Shown piece after piece: positions 1-5,958 of a stretch of 6,267 nucleotides of DNA; the first letter of the stretch is position 1; each line of letters starts with the position of its first letter. This DNA is from Candidatus Acetothermia bacterium (GTDB lineage Bacteria > Bipolaricaulota > Bipolaricaulia > Bipolaricaulales > Bipolaricaulaceae): assembly GCA_011057175.1 (NCBI GenBank), contig DSBZ01000069.1, forward strand, positions 1 through 6,267, given 5' to 3'. The position numbers and the translations under genes were made by a program. The notes beneath the pieces were generated by a model. It made no database searches, was not told the DNA's origin, and saw nothing but the letters and a program-made list of their open reading frames with translations.

Positions 1-47
1 AGTGAACATTCATTCGGCTTCGGGTTTGAATTCAATCCCAAAGACGG

Positions 48-80
48 TTTTCTCTGCGCTCTCTGCGCCTCGGCGGTAAA
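48..80. repeat. CTCTGCG tandem intergenic motif
   Basis: The heptamer CTCTGCG occurs at 52-58 and again at 61-67 (period 9), followed by a degenerate copy CTCGGCG at 69-75 and then GGTAAA. It lies in non-coding DNA beyond the 3' end of the small minus-strand gene. From memory, similar 'ctctgcg...ctctgcg...gcggt' strings recur between genes in many unrelated environmental bacteria, so this may be one copy of a dispersed element. That is recollection and was not tested here. The repeat units themselves are directly visible. Confidence 0.5.
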
Positions 81-92
81 CAAGTCCACGGC

Positions 93-148
93 GGGAATCC
101 GTGAGCCGAAGGCCCGCGTGCCGCAGGTCCGCGGCCCCAGTGATTCCC
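93..148. repeat. Inverted repeat GGGAATC...GATTCCC downstream of the small gene
   Basis: Perfect 7-base arms lie at 93-99 and 142-148 with 42 bases between them. The interior is itself foldable: GCC-GAA-GGC at 105-113, and GGCC near 111 against GGCC near 133. It starts just past the stop of the minus-strand gene ending at 155, so it could act as a transcript end or 3' structure, but no T-run follows on either strand. The arms are short for their distance and chance cannot be excluded. Confidence 0.25.
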
Positions 149-154
149 TACGAC

Positions 155-358
155 CTACCCTTTGATCAGCCGCTCCAGGTACTGGCGGATCTCCTCGAGG
201 CCGTAGATCGTGCGTCGGGCCTCCAGGTCATCAAGCCACGCCTCGGCCACCGTCTCGTCGCGGATGACCTCCACGTCCTCGACGTCAAGCGAAGCGAGGA
301 GTTTCCGCCCTTCCTCTTCGATCTCGCCGTCGTGGGCGCGAAAGATAAACCTACGCAT
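155..358 (-). CDS. Small acidic protein of unknown function (67 aa)
   Basis: I do not recognise this family. The start ATG (356-358) is preceded on the minus strand by GGAGG (complement of 367-371) with 8 bases between, and codon use is strongly G/C at third positions, so the gene is probably real. The protein has about 18 Asp/Glu against 11 Lys/Arg, no signal peptide and no membrane segment. It reads as a short beta/turn start (MRRFIFRAHDGEI), a middle with DVEDVEVIRDE, and a long charged helix rich in Leu/Glu/Arg to the end (GLEEIRQYLERLIKG). Size, acidity and helical tail would suit an antitoxin-like or small regulatory protein, but no toxin partner lies in the window and no DNA-binding motif is evident. 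It follows the propeller gene on the same strand after an 88-base gap holding a hairpin, so co-transcription is uncertain. Confidence 0.6.
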   Translation of the reverse strand: MRRFIFRAHDGEIEEEGRKLLASLDVEDVEVIRDETVAEAWLDDLEARRTIYGLEEIRQYLERLIKG

Positions 359-402
359 CTCCGTAGCCTCCGGGGGGGAGGATAACCCAGACGTTCCCTG
401 TC

Positions 403-425
403 GGCGGTCAGAGACCCAAACCGCC
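403..425 (-). terminator. Hairpin between propeller gene and small gene
   Basis: GGCGGT (403-408) pairs with ACCGCC (420-425) around an 11-base loop, about 20 bases beyond the stop codon of the minus-strand propeller gene. An alternative inner fold is GGTC-TCT-GACC. There is no U-tract after it on the minus strand, so it is at best a weak or factor-assisted transcript end, or an mRNA 3' structure. Confidence 0.3.
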
Positions 426-446
426 TGCTACGTCCCTGCCCCTCCC

Positions 447-2126
447 TCAGGGTGAAGTGCCGAACGTGGCGTTCAAGGTGTAATACGCCCCGCTCACGAT
501 GTTCACCGTCTGCTGTGCGTCGGGGTATCCCGAAAGCCGCACCACAACCGTGCGCGTGCCCGCGGCCACCTGCACGGTGAGGGGCGTGGTGCCTCTGTGC
601 ACCCCGTCGATGAACACCTGAGCGCCCGGCGGGGTGGAGTTCACCTGTAACGTGCCCTGCCCGCTGGGCGACGGATCGCTCGGTGGCGGACCGAGCACCG
701 GCGCCACGGCGAGCCGTCCCACGTAGTTGCCCCACTCGGCGGTGAACCAGACCTGCTCCTGCGCGTCGAGCGCGAGGAACGCAGGGCGGGTGTTCGCCCC
801 CAGCGGGTAGAGCACCATCTGGTTGGCAACCGGGTTGAGCTCGCCGATCGCGTTGGCCAAGCGATCCGTGAACCAGATGGTGCCCGTGCTGTTGCGCACG
901 AGGTCGAACGGCTGCGCGCCCCCCGGAATGGGCCACAGCCGCACATCTTGGTTATCCGGGTTGAGCACGCCGATGGCGGGTCGGCTCGTGTCGGTGAACC
1001 ACACCCAGCCATTGGGCCCCACGATCACGGCGAGCGCCTGCGTTCCCGAGGGGAGTCCGTAGTAGAGCAGCGTGTTCGTGGTCGGGTCCAAGACCGTGAC
1101 CAGGGAGCCCCCGTCGGTGAACCAGATACGCCCATCGGGCGCCACAGCCACGCGATTGGCTCCGCTCGGGCCTTCCCACTCCGCGAACGGAGGTATCCCC
1201 GTAGGCATCACGAGCGCGATCGGGGGAGGCAACATGGGGTTCCCTGGGTCGAACTGGGGGACCACGACGCTCGAGGCACCGGTCAGTTGCGCAGTCGTCG
1301 GCAGCACCGTCGTCGGGTGCGTGGTGATGTAGATCATGGGGATCGGGATCTGGGCGGGTGCGAACCGGGCCACCTTGCCCGCGTTGCGTTCGGGGAGCCA
1401 CAGGTTCACCTGTCCCGGACCTGTGGGTGCGGCGACGAGCGTCCCGGGAAACGCGGCGGGCGTCGGCAGATTGGCCCGGCTCGTGCCGCCGTGGAACACC
1501 ATGGTCTCGACGGCGTTCGCCCCCGCCAACGTGTAGTGGAGCGTCCCCCCTGGGCTGACGTACAGCCCGTACGGCCCACCGTCGGCCGAGCGCTCACGAA
1601 TCTGATTCGTGGCCGGATCCAGTTGGCCGATCTTGTTCGTGTTGTACTCGGTGAAGTAGACCTTCCCATCGGCGGCGACACCTATGCCCTGGGCATGGGC
1701 GTTCGCCGTTGGGATCGACCAGCGGGTCAGCTGGACCGTGCCCACCCCCGGCGGCGGTGCCGCTCCCCCGACGGTCACATTGATGGTCCCGCACGCGAAC
1801 GAGGTCTGCCCCGGCACGGGGACACTCGCCTGGAACGACTGGCCATCGCGGGTGCCACCGATCGTGAGCGATGTCGGGGCCTGCGACAGCTCGTAGTTGA
1901 GCGTCCGTGTTTGCCCCATCGGCACGGTCACCGACGTGAACTGGAAGTGGAGAGGGAAGAAACCACGGAAGAACCCAACCTGCGTGATCGTCAAGCTCGC
2001 GCAAGACGTGTTGCTGACGACGACATCGACCTGGGTACTCGCCAGGCCCGTCAGCGGCGCCACGGCCAGCGCCAACACGACGAGCCACAGGAACCGACTT
2101 GCCTGCCTTCCTCGTGTGTACCTCAT
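447..2126 (-). CDS. Secreted Vgb-like seven-bladed propeller protein with C-terminal PEGA domain
   Basis: 559 residues from the ATG at 2124-2126. This start is chosen because AAGGAGG (complement of 2134-2140) sits 7 bases upstream and a signal peptide follows at once: basic RYTRGRQ, hydrophobic core about 12-25, likely cleavage near residue 30 (LAS/T). An in-frame ATG 46 codons earlier is less likely. Residues 31-120 form a small beta-rich domain with two cysteines (C42, C112), a possible disulphide. A proline linker (~124-128) leads into a propeller (~132-474) with streptogramin-lyase-type blade signatures: YFTE at 157, WFTD at 335, 376 and 418, WFTA at 460. I count seven blades, with a proline-rich insertion (~257-319) between blades 3 and 4. 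Residues 492-554 are a PEGA domain (PPGAQVFIDG at 499). Blades 4-7 contain no histidine, so the catalytic His/Glu metal site of true virginiamycin B lyases appears absent. I infer a surface or periplasmic binding role, not antibiotic resistance. Confidence 0.88.
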   Translation of the reverse strand: MRYTRGRQASRFLWLVVLALAVAPLTGLASTQVDVVVSNTSCASLTITQVGFFRGFFPLHFQFTSVTVPMGQTRTLNYELSQAPTSLTIGGTRDGQSFQASVPVPGQTSFACGTINVTVGGAAPPPGVGTVQLTRWSIPTANAHAQGIGVAADGKVYFTEYNTNKIGQLDPATNQIRERSADGGPYGLYVSPGGTLHYTLAGANAVETMVFHGGTSRANLPTPAAFPGTLVAAPTGPGQVNLWLPERNAGKVARFAPAQIPIPMIYITTHPTTVLPTTAQLTGASSVVVPQFDPGNPMLPPPIALVMPTGIPPFAEWEGPSGANRVAVAPDGRIWFTDGGSLVTVLDPTTNTLLYYGLPSGTQALAVIVGPNGWVWFTDTSRPAIGVLNPDNQDVRLWPIPGGAQPFDLVRNSTGTIWFTDRLANAIGELNPVANQMVLYPLGANTRPAFLALDAQEQVWFTAEWGNYVGRLAVAPVLGPPPSDPSPSGQGTLQVNSTPPGAQVFIDGVHRGTTPLTVQVAAGTRTVVVRLSGYPDAQQTVNIVSGAYYTLNATFGTSP

Positions 2127-2133
2127 GGGTACG

Positions 2134-2140
2134 CCTCCTT
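2134..2140 (-). promoter_or_regulatory. Ribosome binding site fixing the propeller gene start
   Basis: On the minus strand this reads AAGGAGG, a full match to the anti-Shine-Dalgarno core, 7 bases before the ATG at 2126. It decides the start: the longer open frame reaching back to 2264 would place this site inside the coding region and bury the signal peptide behind 46 uncharacteristic residues. Confidence 0.8.
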
Positions 2141-2314
2141 GAGCCCCGGCTCCTCTGTTCTGGCGGTTACGTATCAGGACCGTACGGACCCGGTGCTCCT
2201 CCCCTTCCGGTTCAGTCACGTTCACCAGCCCGACAAGCCGGCGCACGGGAGCGAGGTCGTCCATCGCGCACGGTCATCATGCCCAGAACCTTCCCAGGGG
2301 CATCCGACGACCTC

Positions 2315-2320
2315 AGTCTA
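2315..2320 (-). promoter_or_regulatory. Candidate -10 element for the propeller gene
   Basis: The minus strand reads GTGCTAGACTGAGG here, with TAGACT as a plausible -10 hexamer in an A/T-richer patch. The best -35 match (CCGTCA, 18 bases upstream) agrees with TTGACA at only three of six positions. It would give a leader of about 180 bases before the ATG at 2126. Weak by itself; similar TAnnCT hexamers occur upstream of two plus-strand starts in the window. Confidence 0.25.
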
Positions 2321-2655
2321 GCACTTTTCCGACCCGCATGACGGCATGGCCGCGGCGTGCGCTGTTCCCGACTCGGTGCGTTCACGGGACGGGCCTCGCC
2401 ACAGGGGGAAGGCGTTACGCTCGGTGCGTAGTGGCTCGCGGCGATTGCCTCATCCGAGGGCATCGTCGCGGTCCAGCGGGAGAACGTCGGGGGAACGTGG
2501 GACGTCACCCGCCCGCGCACGCACAACTCCGCGGTGCTGGCGTGGCAGCGTCAGGTGTGGCCGGTGCACGCCCTGACACCAGGTCCATCGAGGGCGGTCC
2601 CGATGCTCTGCCTTCCCGCCTCCACCGCGTCCAGCAGTAACCCCTGTGGACGTGG

Positions 2656-2661
2656 TATGCT
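2656..2661 (+). promoter_or_regulatory. Candidate -10 element for the beta-helix gene
   Basis: TATGCT within GTGGTATGCTCGGCG, about 20 bases before the ATG at 2681. Transcription from here would begin almost at the Shine-Dalgarno sequence and leave a very short leader. No recognisable -35 hexamer lies 16-18 bases upstream, so the true promoter may be elsewhere in the divergent gap. Confidence 0.25.
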
Positions 2662-2667
2662 CGGCGT

Positions 2668-2674
2668 GGAGGTG
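2668..2674 (+). promoter_or_regulatory. Ribosome binding site fixing the beta-helix gene start
   Basis: GGAGGTG, 6 bases before the ATG at 2681. It selects this ATG over in-frame ATGs further upstream (for example 2534), and the chosen start is immediately followed by a standard signal peptide. Confidence 0.8.
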
Positions 2675-2680
2675 CACACG

Positions 2681-3694
2681 ATGAACCGAACCCGATGGTG
2701 CTGTGCAGGTGTGGTTGCTCTTGTGTGTGTGGCAGGACTTGGGGCACTGGCCGAGCCTTGCACGGTCACCGTGGGGCCGGGGGAGTCGATTCAGGCGGCG
2801 ATCGATGCGGCTCCCGAGGGCGCGACCATCTGCCTGGCGCAAGGTGTGTGGGAGGAGCACCTGGCGATCCGAAAGAGCCTGACCTTGCGCGGCGCCGGGG
2901 CCGAAGAGACGACGATCCGCGGACACAGGGCGGACACCGCCGTAATCCGCGTGCACACACCCGAGGACGAGGAGGGCATGGTCGTCTTGGAGGGGCTGGG
3001 CGTGACAGGGGGCAGCGGCATGTACGGTCCAGGCCTCCTCGTCGAGGCGGCGTCCCGCGTGGCCGTGATCGACTGCGGTGTGTTTGACAACGGCTTTGGG
3101 ATATGGCTCAAGGGCACGGCACAGGCCACGCTCAGCCGAACGCACGTCTTCGACAACGCGGCCACGGGCATCTGGCTTGCCGACAGCTCCCGCAGCACTA
3201 TCGCAGACTGCACCGTCTCCGACAACGCCTTCTCCGGCATCTGGCTCACCGGGGAGGCGCAGAGCGTGATCGACGAGGTGATGGCCAAGGGCAACCGGGA
3301 AGGCGTAGGCTTGACCGACGCCTCCTATGCGCGCATCGAGAGTTCCAGCATCGTCGGCAACCAAAGACGAGGCATCTCGATAAACGAGTTCGCTCGGGTC
3401 TCGATCACCGGCTGCAGCATCGTGGACAACGGGTGGGAAGGCGTCTACATCGCGGGCTCCGCTGAGGCCACCCTCGAGGGGAACGTAATCCAGGGCAACC
3501 AGCGTTACGGCGTGCTCCTCTTCGAACGGCCGTGCATCACCACCGACAGCGTGTTCGCCGGCTACGTCGCCGGCCGCCGCAACCTCATCCCCTGGCCCGA
3601 GCTTCCGGGGGGGAACAGATTCGGTGAGGTCTGCCCTGCGGACCTGGACTTCCTCCTGACCACAGACGGCGGCGAACTCGACCGGCGGGAGTAG
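2681..3694 (+). CDS. Secreted right-handed parallel beta-helix repeat protein
   Basis: 337 residues. The start follows GGAGGTG at a 6-base gap. A Sec signal peptide is clear: NRTR, hydrophobic core ~9-22, cleavage after ALA at residue 24. Residues 33-75 carry the usual entry segment of DUF1565/pectate-lyase-like solenoids (GESIQAAIDAAPEGATI, then GVWEEHLAI and SLTLRGAG). Seven regular coils of 22-23 residues follow: 124-145, 146-168, 169-191, 192-213, 214-236, 237-259, 260-282. Each has an Asn at the same turn (N137, 159, 182, 205, 227, 250, 273) and a Gly three to four residues later, usually before a hydrophobic strand such as GIWL. The C-terminal cap (283-337) has GGNRFGEVCPADLDFLL and an acidic tail. 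Such folds occur in polysaccharide-active enzymes, in NosD-type copper-maturation proteins and in non-catalytic surface proteins. I see no catalytic residues, so I infer a binding or structural role outside the cytoplasm. It is probably co-transcribed with the gene starting 19 bases downstream, itself partly a beta-helix. Confidence 0.9.
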   Translation: MNRTRWCCAGVVALVCVAGLGALAEPCTVTVGPGESIQAAIDAAPEGATICLAQGVWEEHLAIRKSLTLRGAGAEETTIRGHRADTAVIRVHTPEDEEGMVVLEGLGVTGGSGMYGPGLLVEAASRVAVIDCGVFDNGFGIWLKGTAQATLSRTHVFDNAATGIWLADSSRSTIADCTVSDNAFSGIWLTGEAQSVIDEVMAKGNREGVGLTDASYARIESSSIVGNQRRGISINEFARVSITGCSIVDNGWEGVYIAGSAEATLEGNVIQGNQRYGVLLFERPCITTDSVFAGYVAGRRNLIPWPELPGGNRFGEVCPADLDFLLTTDGGELDRRE

Positions 3695-3713
3695 CGACGA
3701 GGAGGGATCGGAG

Positions 3714-5819
3714 ATGAACGGGCAATGGAGGCGCGCGACGATAGGGGTGTTCGTGGGCGCAGTGCTGGGGCTGGCGGGTCTGTGCCTCATCGGCCTCGGG
3801 GCTATGGCGGGAGGCATCGAGGTGGACGGTGACGGGGGGTTCCTCCACGTGCCTGGCGTAACGGGGTCGGGGACGACCCGGGATCCGTTCGTGATTACAG
3901 GCGCCTTCGATGCCGAGGGCGGACCGTTCGCCCTGCGGATCGTGAACACCCAGGCCCACTTCGTGATCGAAGGGGCCACCTTCCGCGGGGCGTCCGAGGC
4001 TGGGCTGTGGCTGGAAGACGTGGAGAACGGGTGGGTCGTGGCGTGCGTGTTGGAGAACAACCACGTTGGAGTTCAGCTAGACGGCGATGTAGTGGATGTC
4101 ACCTTCACCCTCAACACGTTCCGCTCCAACGCTCACCACGCCACCGGGACGGCGAGAGCGGTGCAGTGGGATGACGGGCGTGTCGGGAACTGGTGGGAGG
4201 ACTACCTGGGGACGGACGCCAACGGCGATGGGATCGGCGACGTTCCCCACGAGGTGGTCCCGGCCGAGGACCCGACGGACGCCCAGGTCGACCGGTTCCC
4301 GTTGGTTTCTCCGCTGGCGGGGGTCGAGCCGCCCGAGGGATCCGTCCTTTTACAGGTTCGCGCCGATTTGGGGGACCGGCGGGTGTCGGAAGCGGAGATG
4401 TCCATGACCTTCGACATGACGACCATGGGCGTGCACATGCCGATGGAGATGACCGCTCGGATGGTCATCGAACAGGTGGTGATGGAACGGCACGGGGGGG
4501 GCAGTTCCTTCATCGTGCGACTCACCGTCCTCGAAGATACAGGAACGGTGACCTCCCCCCGTGTGGTCGAGGAGTACGTGAGCGATGTGGGGAAGGTCTC
4601 GTGGCTTCGGTTGTTCCGATTCGGCGGGTACGAGGATCTCGGCGAGGTAGTCCTCCCCACGGCCCCCATCCCGATTTCAGAGTTAGGGTGGCCGGCGCGG
4701 TGGATGCACGTCGGGGACACGTGGACACGCACGGTGGAGACGAGCGCCGACGGGCTGGGAATCCCCGGGGGCACGGCCCGCTTTCACATGGTGGGCAGGC
4801 TGGACCTGGTCGAGGAGCGCAACGGGCAAGCCGTGGCCGTGCTGACCATCGAGGGCGAGTTCGACATCGGGGGAGGTGAAGAGGACCCATTCCTCGGGCC
4901 CACGGAGTTCGTCATGGAGGGGACGTTCTCTGGTATCTCCGTGGTGGACTTGGCTTCTGGGCACGACGTCGAGTCGGCCATCACAATCTCCTTTGCGGGG
5001 GACATCGTGGCGTCCGGGTCGTCCATCGGGACGATGGACGTGCGGATGTCCATAGCGGGCCGGGACCTTGTGCGAGAAGCACCTGCCGAGCCCGTCCTTC
5101 CGGATGAGATGGACCAGGTGAGGCTGCTGGAGGCCCGCCTGGAGGAGCTTGCCGCGCGGGTGGTGGCGCTCGAAGAGGTTGTCCAGGCCCAGAAAGAAAG
5201 GCTGGAAGGGCTCGTCGCACCGCCTCCGGTGCGGATCGCGGTCGTGGATGCGGAGACCCTGTTCACCCGAGTGTTCCTCCCCCAAGTGCAGGCGGAGCGG
5301 GCAGCGATGGAGGCGAAGGCCCGCGAGATCCAGTCCCTTCAGGCTGACTACGCGGCCGGGAGGATCGGGCTGGCTGCGTACCAGCAGCGCTACCTCCGTC
5401 TGCAGGCGGAGCTGATCCGGGCGTCCCTGAACGTGAACCTGGCGATGCTCGACAAGATGATCGCCTCGCCCGGGTTTCTCAACATGAGAGCGGACCTGGT
5501 GAGCCTCCGCTCCGAAGCGCGACCGTTGGAATCGGAGGCCGAGGCGCTGATCAAGGAGGCCCAGACTACGATCCGTGATCCGTCGGGGTTCTCTGACCGT
5601 CTGCACCAGCTTCAGACGGCGTTCCAACAGTTGGACCAGCTCCTGACCCAGGTGGCGGCGGCGAAGATCGTGGAACTCGCGCAGCAGGTGGCGCGAGAGC
5701 AGGGGTTCGACATCGTCCTCCGGACGAAGGAGGTGGTGATCTACTCCCGTGAGGCGGTGGTGAGCGACCTCTCGCCCGATGTCGAGGCCCTGCTGTGGGC
5801 CCTGTTCCCGGTTCGATGA
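3714..5819 (+). CDS. NosD-type beta-helix / OmpH (Skp)-like fusion protein, exported
   Basis: 701 residues; AGGAGGG (3700-3706) lies 7 bases before the ATG and the preceding stop is 19 bases away, so it likely forms an operon with the beta-helix gene. Residues 1-32 are a signal peptide (QWRR, long hydrophobic core, AMA at 30-32; LAGLC at 20-24 is not a proper lipobox). Residues ~35-205 form a short beta-helix ending in the NosD family hallmark NWWEDYLGTDANGDGIGD (159-176). Residues ~209-452 look like beta-strands, opening with a stretch holding nine methionines (229-257); I do not recognise this domain with confidence. Residues 463-502 form a heptad coiled coil (hydrophobic at 469, 472, 476, 479, 483, 486, 490, 497, 500). 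Residues 506-701 match the OmpH/Skp pattern: IAVVDAETLF at 508, long helices, then AREQGFDIVL (660-669), a VVIYS strand and VSDLSPDVEALL near the end. Skp proteins are periplasmic chaperones for outer-membrane proteins; fusion to a NosD-like helix is unusual. The exact function is unknown. Confidence 0.9.
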   Translation: MNGQWRRATIGVFVGAVLGLAGLCLIGLGAMAGGIEVDGDGGFLHVPGVTGSGTTRDPFVITGAFDAEGGPFALRIVNTQAHFVIEGATFRGASEAGLWLEDVENGWVVACVLENNHVGVQLDGDVVDVTFTLNTFRSNAHHATGTARAVQWDDGRVGNWWEDYLGTDANGDGIGDVPHEVVPAEDPTDAQVDRFPLVSPLAGVEPPEGSVLLQVRADLGDRRVSEAEMSMTFDMTTMGVHMPMEMTARMVIEQVVMERHGGGSSFIVRLTVLEDTGTVTSPRVVEEYVSDVGKVSWLRLFRFGGYEDLGEVVLPTAPIPISELGWPARWMHVGDTWTRTVETSADGLGIPGGTARFHMVGRLDLVEERNGQAVAVLTIEGEFDIGGGEEDPFLGPTEFVMEGTFSGISVVDLASGHDVESAITISFAGDIVASGSSIGTMDVRMSIAGRDLVREAPAEPVLPDEMDQVRLLEARLEELAARVVALEEVVQAQKERLEGLVAPPPVRIAVVDAETLFTRVFLPQVQAERAAMEAKAREIQSLQADYAAGRIGLAAYQQRYLRLQAELIRASLNVNLAMLDKMIASPGFLNMRADLVSLRSEARPLESEAEALIKEAQTTIRDPSGFSDRLHQLQTAFQQLDQLLTQVAAAKIVELAQQVAREQGFDIVLRTKEVVIYSREAVVSDLSPDVEALLWALFPVR

Positions 5820-5830
5820 GCGAGTAGAGC

Positions 5831-5849
5831 GGAGTTTGGAGGACTCCTT
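5831..5849 (+). terminator. Hairpin just after the OmpH-fusion gene
   Basis: GGAGT (5831-5835) pairs with ACTCC (5843-5847) around a 7-base loop, followed only by TT. It begins 12 bases after the stop codon at 5817-5819. The short stem and lack of a T-run make it a weak intrinsic terminator; together with the two stems downstream it may form a structured 3' end. Confidence 0.3.
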
Positions 5850-5863
5850 CGAGAGCCCTCCCT

Positions 5864-5883
5864 GCCGGACGCAAGGCTCCGGC
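5864..5883 (+). terminator. GC-rich hairpin GCCGGA/TCCGGC
   Basis: A perfect 6-base stem (5864-5869 with 5878-5883) closes an 8-base loop CGCAAGGC. It lies about 45 bases after the OmpH-fusion stop codon. No U-tract follows, so it could be a factor-dependent end or a conserved intergenic repeat. Confidence 0.3.
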
Positions 5884-5890
5884 CCGCCCG

Positions 5891-5940
5891 CTCTGTCCCC
5901 TCACCCCCACGGGGGGGAGCGGGATGGTGGGGTGAGAGAG
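5891..5940. repeat. Imperfect palindrome CTCACCCC...GGGGTGAG
   Basis: CTCACCCC(C)AC at 5900-5910 pairs with GTGGGGTGAG at 5927-5936 (ten pairs with one bulged C). Outer CTCT (5891-5894) and AGAG (5937-5940) could extend it across an unpaired GTCCC. The loop is G-rich. No T-run follows, so it is not a canonical terminator. Its 'cctcacccccacgggggggagcggg' flavour resembles palindromic intergenic repeats common in GC-rich genomes, which is recollection rather than a search result. Confidence 0.45.
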
Positions 5941-5958
5941 TACCTGATCGCGGTCGGG

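Larger units (their letters stand above)
2127..2680. other. Divergent intergenic region between propeller and beta-helix genes
   Basis: About 550 bases without a convincing gene. It must hold the promoters for both divergent genes. An A/T-richer island lies at 2313-2330 (possible minus-strand -10, listed separately), and a plus-strand TATGCT lies at 2656-2661. A small hairpin TACGC-TCGGT-GCGTA sits around 2416-2430. From 2432 onward the frame of the downstream gene stays open up to its start and, for about 45 codons (2441-2575), uses G/C-ending codons and reads like protein. It has no start codon with a ribosome site and no signal-peptide logic, so I leave it unannotated and discuss it as a possible relic. 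Confidence 0.6.

Noticed and set aside
101..385. Plus-strand open frame of 94 codons overlapping the small minus-strand gene
   Set aside because: No ribosome site at its start; the opposite strand has one with proper spacing and better third-position codon use.
447..2126. Streptogramin (virginiamycin B) resistance lyase
   Set aside because: Exported, extra domains, and no histidine in blades 4-7 where the catalytic site of true lyases should lie.
2127..2264. Longer N-terminus for the propeller protein (46 extra residues from an ATG at 2264)
   Set aside because: AAGGAGG with ideal spacing and a signal peptide mark the ATG at 2126; the extra residues would hide the signal peptide.
948..2321. 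Long plus-strand open frame of 457 codons
   Set aside because: Antisense to the propeller gene; the product is Arg/Gly/His-rich low-complexity sequence typical of shadow frames in GC-rich DNA.
3050..3530. DNA-level tandem repeat or CRISPR-like periodicity
   Set aside because: The ~69-base periodicity comes from 22-23-residue protein coils; nucleotide identity between units is low and there are no spacers.
3775..3785. Lipoprotein signal (LAGLC) in the OmpH-fusion protein
   Set aside because: The residue before Cys is Leu rather than Gly/Ala/Ser, and a normal AMA cleavage site follows.
2450..4060. Long minus-strand open frame of 536 codons
   Set aside because: It lies antisense to the two plus-strand genes that have signal peptides, ribosome sites and clear domains; its translation has no recognisable domain.
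4683..5627. Minus-strand open frame of 314 codons opposite the OmpH-fusion gene
   Set aside because: Shadow of a well-supported coding region, with His/Arg-rich composition and no domain.
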